Of a stretch of 16,599 nt of DNA, positions 7,452-14,900 are shown one piece after another. The position numbers and the translations under genes were made by a program. The stretch's first letter is position 1, and each line of letters opens with the position of its first letter. Source of the DNA: Christensenellaceae bacterium. GTDB lineage: Bacteria; Bacillota; Clostridia; Christensenellales; SZUA-584. Under the pieces are notes generated by a model, which made no database searches, was not told the DNA's origin, and saw nothing but the letters and a program-made list of their open reading frames with translations. The stretch is from positions 1 to 16,599 of the forward strand of contig JAAXZP010000339.1 of assembly GCA_012719815.1 (NCBI GenBank), written 5' to 3'.

Positions 7452-8165
7452 CTAAAACTCGACTTCGCGGGAACGGCCGCGCACCCTCTCGGCAAAATCC
7501 ACCTCGTGTACATTCCGGCGGTCCCGCATCAGCTCGACGCTGAGCAGCACGAGCAGCGCCATAACGAGCAGCAGCATGAGCCACCCCACCACGGCGAACG
7601 GTATGAACGTCAGCCGTCCTATCTGGGAAGCGTCCTCCACAAACACCTGCGTCATGCCGCCCGAGATGACAAAACCCGCGTACACGGCGCTGCTTATGGC
7701 GGTAAAGAACGCCACAACCACCGGCGCTATGCTGTCGTTCCGGCCGGTAGCCAAAGCCGCAATAATGTAAGTCGCGCCGAACAGAAAAACGGAAACGGCA
7801 AAAGCCGAAACCACAATATAATGGTACCTCGCATAGTCCAGCGTGAATATGGCCTGAGCCGCAGCCAAAACGCCGGTAAGTATTCCAAAAAACGCGGCGG
7901 CGCCGAACGCCCAGGAATCCTGCCGGATGCCCCAGAACACCATGAAAGCGCACATGATAAGGCCGAAAAGCGCCATCAGGACGTTGAATATCAGCGCGGA
8001 CGAGCCGCCCAAGTAAGCGCCCGGATAATGGCCCAGTTCGCTGTAAAACCCGTTGAGTAAAGAAAACGCGCCGTTCTCAAACGTAATGACGGCAATCACA
8101 ATGCCCACCAGCAAAAACGCAGCGCCTGCGATGCCGATGGTGCCAAATATCTTGTCCCGGTTCAT
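7452..8165 (-). CDS. DUF998-like six-helix integral membrane protein
   Basis: This 237-residue membrane protein has six predicted helices at about 8-29, 53-80, 86-108, 115-139, 145-169 and 187-212. It has a short charged cytoplasmic N-terminus and a basic/acidic C-terminal tail (residues 213-237). Between helices 1 and 2 lies SELGHYPGAYLGGSSALIFN, matching the pattern (S-x-LG then FN) of the DUF998 family, whose biochemical role is not known. The start at 8165 has a GGGGG-rich binding site immediately upstream and lies 9 nt after the UGA of the ASKHA gene, so translation is probably coupled. It is the last gene before a strong terminator. Nothing in its sequence ties it to corrinoid chemistry, so its place in the operon may be incidental. 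Confidence 0.72.
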   Translation of the reverse strand: MNRDKIFGTIGIAGAAFLLVGIVIAVITFENGAFSLLNGFYSELGHYPGAYLGGSSALIFNVLMALFGLIMCAFMVFWGIRQDSWAFGAAAFFGILTGVLAAAQAIFTLDYARYHYIVVSAFAVSVFLFGATYIIAALATGRNDSIAPVVVAFFTAISSAVYAGFVISGGMTQVFVEDASQIGRLTFIPFAVVGWLMLLLVMALLVLLSVELMRDRRNVHEVDFAERVRGRSREVEF

Positions 8166-8174
8166 CGCTCCCCC

Positions 8175-8732
8175 TCAGAACATCATGCATTCGACATATA
8201 TATCCATGAAATAAGCGTCGCCGCCCAGCTCGACGTGCTGGCTGAGTTCGGCAATGCGCAAACTTTCCCTGATATATTCGTCGGAAAGCAGCGTCATTCC
8301 TGCCCCCGCGCCCGCAGCGTTGCCAATATTTTTAATGATGTCCCGGAATATGGGGGGCAAGAGGCCGATATCCATCGCGCTCTGCGGGTTCATGTAGTTG
8401 CCAAACCCGCCCGCGAGATAAACCTTCTGGATGTCGGAGAGCGCGAGCCCAGCGCGGTGCACCAGCGCCAGCACGCCCCCTGCGATAGCCGCTTTGGCGG
8501 TCTGGATACGGCGCACGTCGCGCTGGGTGACGGCAATGCCGTCCGCGATAACGAACGCGGGCGCGCCGTCCACCTCTATGGTATGCGGCCCTTCTTCGAT
8601 ACGGCCTGTCTCGTCCATCGCGCCCGAAGTGCGCATCAGCGCAATCGCATCGATTATGCCCGAGCCGCACAGGCCCCTGGGCTTGCCGCCGCCGATCACA
8701 GCGGTTTTGATCTCGCCGTCCTCCACCCACAC
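8175..8732 (-). CDS. C-terminal half of ASKHA corrinoid-reactivation protein
   Basis: This piece is the in-frame continuation after the UGA. The first usable initiation codon is GTG at 8732, giving 185 residues starting at WVEDGEIKTAV, but no clear ribosome binding site precedes it. It carries GLCGSGIIDAIA, a conserved family block, and VYLAGGFGNYMNP, the adenosine-side motif of ASKHA proteins, then GNAAGAGAGMTLLSD and a normal C-terminus. The absence of further damage suggests the interruption is recent or not real. It ends 9 nt before the DUF998-like gene. Confidence 0.65.
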   Translation of the reverse strand: MWVEDGEIKTAVIGGGKPRGLCGSGIIDAIALMRTSGAMDETGRIEEGPHTIEVDGAPAFVIADGIAVTQRDVRRIQTAKAAIAGGVLALVHRAGLALSDIQKVYLAGGFGNYMNPQSAMDIGLLPPIFRDIIKNIGNAAGAGAGMTLLSDEYIRESLRIAELSQHVELGGDAYFMDIYVECMMF

Positions 8733-8744
8733 GCTGCTCGCCGC

Positions 8745-9530
8745 TCACGTGACCGCAGCCATGCCGCACAACAGTTCCGAGCCCTCGAACGCAGGGCCCG
8801 CCGCGGTGGAGGAGACGAACAGCTGTCCGTGGGCATGGAGCGCCACCTCGCCGTTGGTGCCGATATCCAGCAGCAGCGACACGACGTCCTTCATCATGCC
8901 GGACGACAGTATCGCCGACGTGATGTCGCCACCCACGAACGCGGCCATGCAGCGCTCCAAATACACCTCGCCGCCCGCGTTCAGCCCGAGCGACGCGGCG
9001 CTCACCCGGCGGCCGAACATATCCGGCACGGTGAAAGGGAACTCGCCCATCGGCGACGGGTCCACGCCAGCCAGAAGGTGCAGCATCGTGGTGTTGCCCG
9101 TGACGGACAGCGCGATGAGGTCCGCAGGGCTGATGCCCTGCCCGCCGCACAGCTTTTCGAGCTGCTCGTTGAGGCTGCCGATGATGGCCGCCTGCAGCTC
9201 GGCCGTGCCGTTTGCGTTGTCCCGGCAGTATTTGATGCGCGAAATCACGTCCAGGCCGAACGATGTCTGCGGGTTGAGCGCGCTCTGCACCCTGACGCAT
9301 TTGCCCGGCCCCATGTCGTAAAGGTACAGCGCCAGCGTGGTGGTGCCGATGTCAATAGCCGCGCCGTAGCCGCTTCTGCCGGTGGGAATCTCGGGCAGCC
9401 GACCGTCCGTCAATATCGACATATCGGCCTTCAAGGGGCGGTGCGCGCCGCCCTGCTTATACTTGATGCACGTCTTGAACGGACACTTGCCTAAAAGGCA
9501 GGCGCCGGTACAAACCTGACGATCGTTCAT
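8745..9530 (-). CDS. N-terminal half of ASKHA corrinoid-reactivation protein
   Basis: This half holds 261 residues before the UGA. It opens with a short Cys-rich segment, C7, C11, C16 and C21 (spacing 3-4-4), where related proteins such as RACo carry a full 2Fe-2S ferredoxin domain. The first actin-like subdomain follows, with phosphate-binding motif AIDIGTTTLALYLYD (58-72), TGNTTMLHLLAG (144-155), the second phosphate-type motif DIGTNGE (222-228) and AAGPAFEG (243-250). Without the second half it would lack the adenosine-binding motif and should not form a complete nucleotide site. It follows the DUF1638 gene with a 4-nt overlap, implying coupled translation. The identification as a corrinoid-related ASKHA protein is firm at family level; activity in this state is doubtful. 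Confidence 0.8.
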   Translation of the reverse strand: MNDRQVCTGACLLGKCPFKTCIKYKQGGAHRPLKADMSILTDGRLPEIPTGRSGYGAAIDIGTTTLALYLYDMGPGKCVRVQSALNPQTSFGLDVISRIKYCRDNANGTAELQAAIIGSLNEQLEKLCGGQGISPADLIALSVTGNTTMLHLLAGVDPSPMGEFPFTVPDMFGRRVSAASLGLNAGGEVYLERCMAAFVGGDITSAILSSGMMKDVVSLLLDIGTNGEVALHAHGQLFVSSTAAGPAFEGSELLCGMAAVT

Positions 9531-10279
9531 TTCTTCTCCTTTGCGCAAGCGGTGATGATCTGTCCCGTATAATCGGCGGCCAGTTCCTGGCCGGGCCGGG
9601 CGATTGCAAAGCGGTGGTCCCAGCGGCCTTCGATGAAGTCGCGCAGCCAGCCGCTGTCGCCCTTCACTTTATCAAACTGCCAGCTGTAATAGGCGGCGGC
9701 GTCCTTTGTGTACTGTTCGTATTCGGGAAAGTGCAGCTCGTCCCAGTAGATATACGCCGCGTTGTTGTAGCCTTTTGTGGTGGTCTCCACGTCCACCAGA
9801 TAGAGTGCGTTGTCCTCGCCGTACAGCGCGGTGTATTCCTCCAGCCTCATCCGGCGGTTTTCTTCCGACGGCGTCCACCCGTTTTCAATCCAGGACGCGT
9901 TATACCAGTAAGTGCCGGGGTGCGAATCGAAATACTCCCGGTATTTTTTGTAGGAGCCCCAGAACAGGCCGATGCAGTCGTCGCTGCGCGGCACGACAAG
10001 CGGGTATTTCTTCGAAGACAGCCCGGCCACGCCGTTGGAGCACAGCCCATAGCCTAACAGTATCGCGTTAAACATGCGGCCCGGACTCTGCTCGTTGGAA
10101 TGCATGTCGGCATTGTCGTCCACCTTGTCGATCTCCTCCTGCAGCGCGCGGCGCAAGAGGTCCGGCGTGTCGTGCAGGCCCTGGCGCATATAGGTGATGT
10201 CGAGCACGGTTCGTGTCTGCGAAGCGAGCAGGCTGAACTCGCGAAAGAGCGCTTTGCAGGCGATCACCTTATACCTCAT
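9527..10279 (-). CDS. DUF1638 domain-containing protein
   Basis: This 250-residue cytoplasmic protein belongs to the DUF1638 family. I choose the ATG at 10277-10279 because GAGGTG sits just upstream and the family opens with this type of sequence (MRYKVIACKALFREF). Conserved-looking residues are C8 (ACKAL), H36 (QGLHD), C80 in LLGYGLCSNG (74-83) and C102 in PRSDDCIGLFWGS (97-109), which could together bind a metal or cofactor. Genes of this family are often found beside corrinoid methyltransferases and ASKHA reactivation proteins, and here it overlaps the ASKHA start by 4 nt. No methyltransferase or corrinoid-binding protein is in the window. Biochemical function is unestablished; a role in corrinoid-dependent methyl transfer is inference from neighbourhood. 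Confidence 0.8.
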   Translation of the reverse strand: MRYKVIACKALFREFSLLASQTRTVLDITYMRQGLHDTPDLLRRALQEEIDKVDDNADMHSNEQSPGRMFNAILLGYGLCSNGVAGLSSKKYPLVVPRSDDCIGLFWGSYKKYREYFDSHPGTYWYNASWIENGWTPSEENRRMRLEEYTALYGEDNALYLVDVETTTKGYNNAAYIYWDELHFPEYEQYTKDAAAYYSWQFDKVKGDSGWLRDFIEGRWDHRFAIARPGQELAADYTGQIITACAKEKK

Positions 10280-10306
10280 GAAACACCTCAAACACAATAT
10301 ATCGGC

Positions 10307-10315
10307 ATTATATCA
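10307..10315 (-). promoter_or_regulatory. Extended -10 promoter of the DUF1638-ASKHA-DUF998 unit
   Basis: On the minus strand TGA-TATAAT (10315-10307) is a perfect -10 with the TG extension; no good -35 is seen 16-19 nt upstream. Transcription would begin near 10300, about 20 nt before the DUF1638 start. Confidence 0.6.
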
Positions 10316-10387
10316 TATGGGTTTCGGCGCGCCTTTAACTTTTTTGCGATTTGTAGAATAAATCACACATGCTGGATAAAATTTGAG

Positions 10388-10417
10388 TTGTCAATTTTCG
10401 CTTGGGGATGGTATAAT
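10388..10417 (+). promoter_or_regulatory. Promoter of the rpsF-ssb-rpsR operon
   Basis: TTGTCA (10388-10393), an 18-nt spacer and a perfect TATAAT (10412-10417) preceded by TGG, giving an extended -10. A strong promoter is expected for a ribosomal protein operon. The start site near 10424 leaves a leader of about 87 nt. Confidence 0.85.
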
Positions 10418-10423
10418 TCGATG

Positions 10424-10510
10424 ATGTAGCGTCTTTCTTGCTCTGCGCCCTGACGCAGGGCCACATCGGGCGCAAAAAGCGTGCCCGAGAGTCCAAAAGG
10501 GAGGTATGAT
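10424..10510 (+). promoter_or_regulatory. rpsF leader with alternative hairpins, possible S6:S18 autoregulatory site
   Basis: The leader can fold in two exclusive ways: CTGCG/CGCAG (10443-10447 with 10454-10458) plus CGGGC/GCCCG (10467-10471 with 10483-10487), or GCGCCC/GGGCGC (10445-10450 with 10468-10473). In many bacteria the S6:S18 dimer binds an rpsF leader motif to repress its own operon. I cannot confirm the conserved CCG-containing bulge, so the assignment rests on position and structure. The ribosome binding site GGGAGG is at 10499-10504. Confidence 0.4.
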
Positions 10511-10792
10511 ATGAATCGTTACGAAAGCTTGTACATCTTAAAGCCGGACATGGAAGAAGAAGCGAGAAAAGCGCTGATCGAAAAGTTCGCGAATCTCGTA
10601 ACGGAAAACGGCGCCAAGCTTGAGAAGGTTGAAGAGTGGGGCATCAGGAAACTCGCCTACGAAATCGACTACATCAAGGAAGGCTACTATGTGTTGATGA
10701 CGTTTGAAGCGCCGTCCAGTTTCCCGGCCGAGCTTGAACGCAACTACAAGATCAGCGACAATGTGATCCGATTCAATGTAATCAGATTGTAA
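10511..10792 (+). CDS. rpsF: 30S ribosomal protein S6
   Basis: A 93-residue ribosomal protein that pairs with S18 on the platform of the small subunit. The ATG at 10511 is chosen over a longer in-frame start because GGGAGG lies 6 nt upstream and the family N-terminus (MNRYESLYILKPD) begins there. Typical S6 features follow: WGIRKLAYEIDYIKEGYYVL (48-67) and a C-terminal end NYKISDNVIRFNVIRL. The length is normal and the long acidic tail of enterobacterial S6 is absent. It is first in the classic rpsF-ssb-rpsR operon, 16 nt ahead of ssb. Confidence 0.97.
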   Translation: MNRYESLYILKPDMEEEARKALIEKFANLVTENGAKLEKVEEWGIRKLAYEIDYIKEGYYVLMTFEAPSSFPAELERNYKISDNVIRFNVIRL

Positions 10793-10808
10793 AAGGCAGG
10801 ATGTCGCC

Positions 10809-11234
10809 ATGAACAAAGCCATAATCATCGGCAATTTAACCAAGGATCCCGAGCTGAGGACCACACCGCAGGGCGTATCGGTATGCACTTTCCGTGTGGC
10901 CGTGCCGCGGCCCTATAAGCGGGACGAAACGGACTATTTAAACATTGTCACCTGGCGTGGCCTGGCCGAGAACTGTGCGAAGTTTTTGTCCAAGGGCCGC
11001 AAGGTGGGTATCGTGGGATACATCCAGACCCGGGAGTACGACGACAGTAACGGACAAAGACGCTATATTACCGAGATTGTCGCCGACGACGTGGAATTCC
11101 TGTCGCCCAGAGGAGAAAGCACCGGCAGCGCGCCGCGGATGCAGGATGTACCGCCGCCGCCGGACGACGAAGCCCTTTTTGGCGACGAGCCGGATGATTT
11201 TGAGCCTTTGGACGATGAACAGATGCCGTTTTGA
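10809..11234 (+). CDS. ssb: Single-stranded DNA-binding protein
   Basis: This 141-residue protein coats single-stranded DNA during replication, repair and recombination, usually as a tetramer. An OB-fold covers about residues 1-105 (MNKAIIIGNLTKDPELR at the start, FRVAVPRPYKRDETDYLNIV and WRGLAENCAKFLSKGRKVGI in the middle). A short Pro/acid-rich linker leads to the C-terminal tip DDEQMPF, the conserved acidic peptide that recruits partner proteins. It lies between rpsF and rpsR, the standard arrangement in Bacillota, and is translated from a moderate AGG-containing site. Confidence 0.97.
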   Translation: MNKAIIIGNLTKDPELRTTPQGVSVCTFRVAVPRPYKRDETDYLNIVTWRGLAENCAKFLSKGRKVGIVGYIQTREYDDSNGQRRYITEIVADDVEFLSPRGESTGSAPRMQDVPPPPDDEALFGDEPDDFEPLDDEQMPF

Positions 11235-11254
11235 CTTAGAATGGAGGAAGGCTT

Positions 11255-11521
11255 ATGACGAACAACAATACTAATGATGATAAGCAGCAGCAAAAAAAAG
11301 TGCGCCGCGGCAGACCCCGGCGTAAGATATGCGCTTTCTGTGCGGATAAAGCCACGAGTATCGACTACAAGGATACGGCGAAGCTGAAGCGTTTCATGAC
11401 GGAGCGCGGCAAAATCCAGCCGCGGCGGACGTCGGGCGTGTGCGCGAAGCACCAGCGTCAGCTCGCGATGGCGATCAAGCGCGCCCGCATGATGGCGCTG
11501 CTGCCGTATACGCAGGACTGA
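11255..11521 (+). CDS. rpsR: 30S ribosomal protein S18, zinc-binding (C+) form
   Basis: An 88-residue basic protein of the small subunit that pairs with S6. The core RRKICAFCADK...DYKDTAKLKRFMTERGKI...RTSGVCAKHQRQLA is a full S18 signature. The ligand set C26-x2-C29 and C63-x2-H66 is complete, marking the zinc-binding type rather than the zinc-independent paralogue. The N-terminal 15 residues are an Asn/Gln/Lys-rich tail. GGAGG lies a few bases before the ATG. It is the last gene of the operon and is followed 12 nt later by an intrinsic terminator. Confidence 0.97.
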   Translation: MTNNNTNDDKQQQKKVRRGRPRRKICAFCADKATSIDYKDTAKLKRFMTERGKIQPRRTSGVCAKHQRQLAMAIKRARMMALLPYTQD

Positions 11522-11533
11522 TAAGACACACAC

Positions 11534-11561
11534 AAAAAGAGCGGCAAAACCGCTCTTTTTT
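11534..11561 (+). terminator. Intrinsic terminator of the rpsF-ssb-rpsR operon
   Basis: An 11-bp perfect stem, AAAAAGAGCGG (11534-11544) with CCGCTCTTTTT (11550-11560), closes a 5-nt CAAAA loop and continues into T. The inner AAAGAGCGG/CCGCTCTTT pair is shared with the alaS terminator. Confidence 0.93.
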
Positions 11562-11601
11562 ATTTCGCGCCTGTGTTTGGCAAAAACGCCCCAGGAAAAG
11601 C

Positions 11602-11632
11602 AAAGCCCCAATCGGTTTTCGATCAGGGCTTT
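11602..11632 (-). terminator. Terminator of the tRNA transcript
   Basis: On the minus strand AAAGCCC (11632-11626) pairs with GGGCTTT (11608-11602), with an inner ATCG/CGAT stem; GCTTTTCC follows. It lies about 24 nt beyond the CCA end of tRNA-Ala. Confidence 0.7.
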
Positions 11633-11655
11633 AGCGAGGAGCAATTGCTCCAGCT

Positions 11656-11731
11656 TGGTGGAGATAAGGGGGTTCGAACCCCTGGCCTCTGCATTGCGAA
11701 CGCAGCGCTCTACCAGCTGAGCTATATCCCC
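11656..11731 (-). tRNA. tRNA-Ala (anticodon CGC)
   Basis: A 76-nt cloverleaf with encoded CCA. The acceptor stem pairs GGGGATA with TATCTCC and contains the G3-U70 wobble that is the alanine identity element. The anticodon loop is TTCGCAA with anticodon CGC (11698-11696), reading GCG. The T arm is AGGGG-TTCGAAC-CCCCT. It lies 6 nt downstream of tRNA-Ser and is probably processed from the same transcript. Confidence 0.96.
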
Positions 11732-11737
11732 ATATTG

Positions 11738-11828
11738 TGGCGGAGAAGGTGGGATTCGAACCCACGTGCCGGTTACCCGACAAACGCATTTCGAGTGCGC
11801 CCCGTTATGACCACTTCGATACTTCTCC
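11738..11828 (-). tRNA. tRNA-Ser (anticodon CGA)
   Basis: A 91-nt class II tRNA with encoded CCA and a long variable arm, as expected for serine. The acceptor stem is GGAGAAG/CTTCTCC with G at the discriminator position. The anticodon loop is CTCGAAA with anticodon CGA (11793-11791), reading UCG. The T arm is GTGGG-TTCGAAT-CCCAC. Confidence 0.96.
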
Positions 11829-11885
11829 AAGTCGCGTCACACTGCTCGAGCGCCGGCGTTCCGCTTTGCGTCGCTACGGATTCGT

Positions 11886-11914
11886 ATTATATAACATCCG
11901 CGTACTATATTCAA
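11886..11914 (-). promoter_or_regulatory. Promoter of the tRNA-Ser/tRNA-Ala unit
   Basis: On the minus strand TTGAAT (11914-11909), a 17-nt spacer and a perfect TATAAT (11891-11886). The start site near 11879 gives a short precursor leader of about 50 nt before tRNA-Ser. Readthrough from mfd is also possible because no minus-strand terminator is seen after it. Confidence 0.8.
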
Positions 11915-11938
11915 GTATAATTTTTTCCCTCAATTCGC

Positions 11939-11959
11939 GGCAGTTTTCTGCCTTTTTTT
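11939..11959 (+). terminator. Short plus-strand hairpin with T7 tract at the mfd 3' end
   Basis: GGCAG-TTTT-CTGCC (11939-11952) is followed by seven T on the plus strand, a weak intrinsic terminator by form. No plus-strand gene lies between it and the rpsR terminator. It may block antisense transcription entering mfd or may be chance. Confidence 0.35.
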
Positions 11960-14900
11960 ACTGCGCTTTCACGCACCGGCGGATGTCCGTCAGAAACCGC
12001 AGCAGTTCGTCCACCGCGTTTTTTCCCGCCTTGAACACGATATACGGCGGCTCCGCGGCTTTAAGCTGCGCCATTCCGGGATATTCCGACAGCACGGCCA
12101 AAAGCGCTTCGATTTCGACCGCAGCCCCTTCGCCGTATTTTAACGTAAACGTGCGTCCGCGGCGCGTCACCGAAAGTATGCCCGCGGCGTTGGCGTACGC
12201 CTTGATCAACGCGATGAGTATCAGATTCTCCACCGGCCGGGGCATCGTGCCATACCGGTCGATTATCTCCTCCTTCACCGCCCGCGCGCTCTTCACGCTG
12301 TCGATCGCGGCGATCTTCTTGTACACCTCGATGCGCAGCATGTCGTCGTCGATGTATTCCGACGGCACATGCGCCGGCAGCCCTATTTCCACCGACGTTT
12401 CGTTGATCTTCTCCACGCGCTCGCCTTTGAGTTCGGCCACCGCCTCGCGCATCAGCCGGCAGTACATATCATACCCCACCGCCGCCATATGGCCGGACTG
12501 CTCGGGGCCTAACAGGTTGCCCGCGCCCCGTATCTCCAAATCCCGCATCGCGATTTTAAAGCCCGCGCCCAGCTCGGTGAACTCCGCGATGGTCGCGAGG
12601 CGCTTTTCCGCCTCGGGCGTCATGTGCGCTCCCGGCAGGTAGGTGAGATATGCGTACGAGCTCTTGGCGCCGCGGCCCACGCGGCCTTTGATCTGATACA
12701 GCTGCGCCAGGCCGAATTTGTCCGCCTCGTATACGATCACAGTATTCACATTGGGGATGTCGATGCCCGACTCGATGATGGTGGTACACAGCAGCACGTC
12801 GTACTCGCCCGCGAGGAACCTGACCATCACGTCCTCCATCGCGGCTTCGCCCATGCGCCCGTGCGCCAGCGCCACGCGCGCCTCCGGCGCGTACCTGCGC
12901 AGATCCTGCGCCAGGCGGTCCATCTGGCTTATCTGCCGGCACACGAAGTACACCTGCCCCCCGCGCTCCATCTCGCGCATCACCGCGTCGCGCAAAAGTT
13001 GCCCGGAATACTCCATCACATAGCTCTCGGGCGCGCGCCGCTCGTCGGGCGGCGTGTCCAGCACGCTCATGTCGCGGATGCCGGTCAGCGCCATCTGCAG
13101 CGTCCGCGGTATGGGCGTGGCCGACAGCGTCAGCACGTCCACGGTGCGGCGTATATCCTTGATTCGCTCCTTGTGCGACACGCCGAAACGCTGCTCCTCG
13201 TCGATCACCAAAAGGCCTAAGTCCTTGAACACCACGTCTTTGGACAGCAGCCGGTGCGTGCCGATCACGATGTCCACCGTACCGTTTTTGAGCCCTTCCA
13301 GTATGCGCGCCTGGTCTCCGGCGGACACATACCGCGATATCATCTCGATGCGGACCGCGAAATCCGCAAACCGCTCCTGAAACGTATGGTAGTGCTGCCG
13401 GGCCAGCAGCGTGGTGGGCACCAGCACCGCGCACTGCTTCCCTTCCATCACGGCCTTAAAGCAGGCGCGCATCGCCACCTCGGTCTTGCCGTAGCCCACG
13501 TCGCCCAGCAGCAGGCGGTCCATCACCTTCTCCTGCTGCATGTCCTTCTTGATCTCCGCGATGCTCTTGAGCTGCCCTTCCGTCTCCTCGTAGGGAAAGC
13601 TGTCCTCGAACTGCCGCTGCCAGATCGTGTCCTCGCCGTACTTGTAGCCCTTTTTGAACATGCGCTCGCTGTAAATGGAGATCAGGTCCTCGGCCAGCTC
13701 CTTCACGGCTTTTTTGACGCGCGCCTTGGTCTGGGCCCACTCGCGGCCGCCCAGCTTGGAGAGCCGCTCGTTGTCGCCGCCCATGTACTTTTGGACGCGG
13801 TCAATCTGGTCGGTGGGAATAAACAGCTTGTCGCCGTCGCGGTATTCCAGCTCCAGGTAATCGCGCGATACTTTTTGCACCTCGCGCTTTACCAGGCCGA
13901 TAAAGCGCCCCTTGCCGTGCACGTCGTGCACCACAAGGTCGCCGGGCCTCAAGTCCGCAAACAGGTCCAGCTGCCGCCTGGTGGATACCGGCTTGCGCTT
14001 GCGGGCAAACCCGTATATCTCGTGCTCGCCCAGAAAATACACCTTAAGCGGCGTCAGTTCAAACCCGGATGTCAGCCGCTGCGGGTACGTGCCCGTCTCG
14101 CCGGGTTGCAGACCCCGCCTGTACTTTATCAGCGGCACCGTCATGGTCTTGTCCGACAATTCCGCCGCCAGCCGCTCGGCCCGCTCGGTGTTGCCGCAGA
14201 AAAGGTACACGCGCCATCCGGCCTTCACGCGCGCCTTCAGGTCCTCCTGCAAAAGGTCCAGCTTCCGGCTGTACGCGACTGCCGACTTTATCGGCAGCAC
14301 GATGTCCGCCCGGGTGCGCAGGCCGGAGCGGCTCACCGTACAGAAATCCGCCGCCACACAGCCCGACGCCCGGGCGATGATGTCCTCCAGCGGCAGATAG
14401 AGCGCTTTCTGGTCCGCCACCGCCTCGCCGCTGCCCACCAGGTCCATCAGCCGGTGCTCGAAATCCTCCCGCCGCTCCTCCTCGTCCGAGCGGATGTGCT
14501 TGTAGTCGTCCAGCAGCACCAGCGGCTCCCGCACGTAATCCAGCACGGTGGAACTGCACATCGCATACGCGAAGTTCTCAATGTCCTCGAAATAGCGCCC
14601 TTTGGACAGACTTTGCGCATAGCTGGCAAACCGCTGCGCCATCGCGGCGCTGTCCGGCCTGGCTGCCTCAAAATACGCCCGGCCCGCCGCTGCCGCCTCG
14701 TCCGACAGCGTCAGCTCCACCGCGGGCGCCAGCGTCACCGCCTCAAACTTTTCGCGGCTCCGTCTCTGCGTGACCGGGTCAAACGAATGGATGCTCTCCA
14801 CGACATCGTCGAAGAAATCGATCCGGTACGGCGCCACCGCGCCGGGGCAGAACACGTCGAGTATCTCGCCGCGCCGCGCCGCCTGCCCGGCCGTCTCCAC

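Larger units (their letters stand above)
8175..9530 (-). pseudogene. ASKHA-domain (RACo-like, DUF4445/COG3894) corrinoid-reactivation gene interrupted by in-frame UGA
   Basis: Taken as one unit, this locus encodes a 451-residue ASKHA-fold ATPase with one internal stop. UGA at 8747-8745 (codon 262) falls between CGMAAVT and AASSVWVEDGE, and the reading frame is identical on both sides. Family members typically have Gly at this point (CGM-x-A-x-x-G-A), so GGA to TGA is the simplest change. Relatives reactivate corrinoid proteins by ATP-driven reduction of inactive Co(II). The ATG at 9530 has AAAGGAG 6 nt upstream and overlaps the DUF1638 stop (ATGA). Possible explanations are a recent nonsense mutation, a base-calling error, readthrough, or two separately translated halves. 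UGA serves as the normal stop for several genes here, so wholesale recoding is excluded. The two halves are listed separately. Confidence 0.75.

Noticed and set aside
7309..7953. 214-codon minus-strand frame overlapping the DUF998-like gene
   Set aside because: It is out of frame with the six-helix protein, runs through its terminator, and looks like Arg/Gly/His-rich shadow translation.
8745..8747. UGA read as selenocysteine in the ASKHA protein
   Set aside because: Relatives have Gly rather than Cys at this point, no compact stem-loop of the bacterial SECIS type is visible just downstream, and UGA ends several other genes here.
11063..11830. 255-codon minus-strand frame across rpsR and the tRNA genes
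   Set aside because: It passes through two tRNAs, two terminators and ribosomal protein genes, so it cannot be a real gene.
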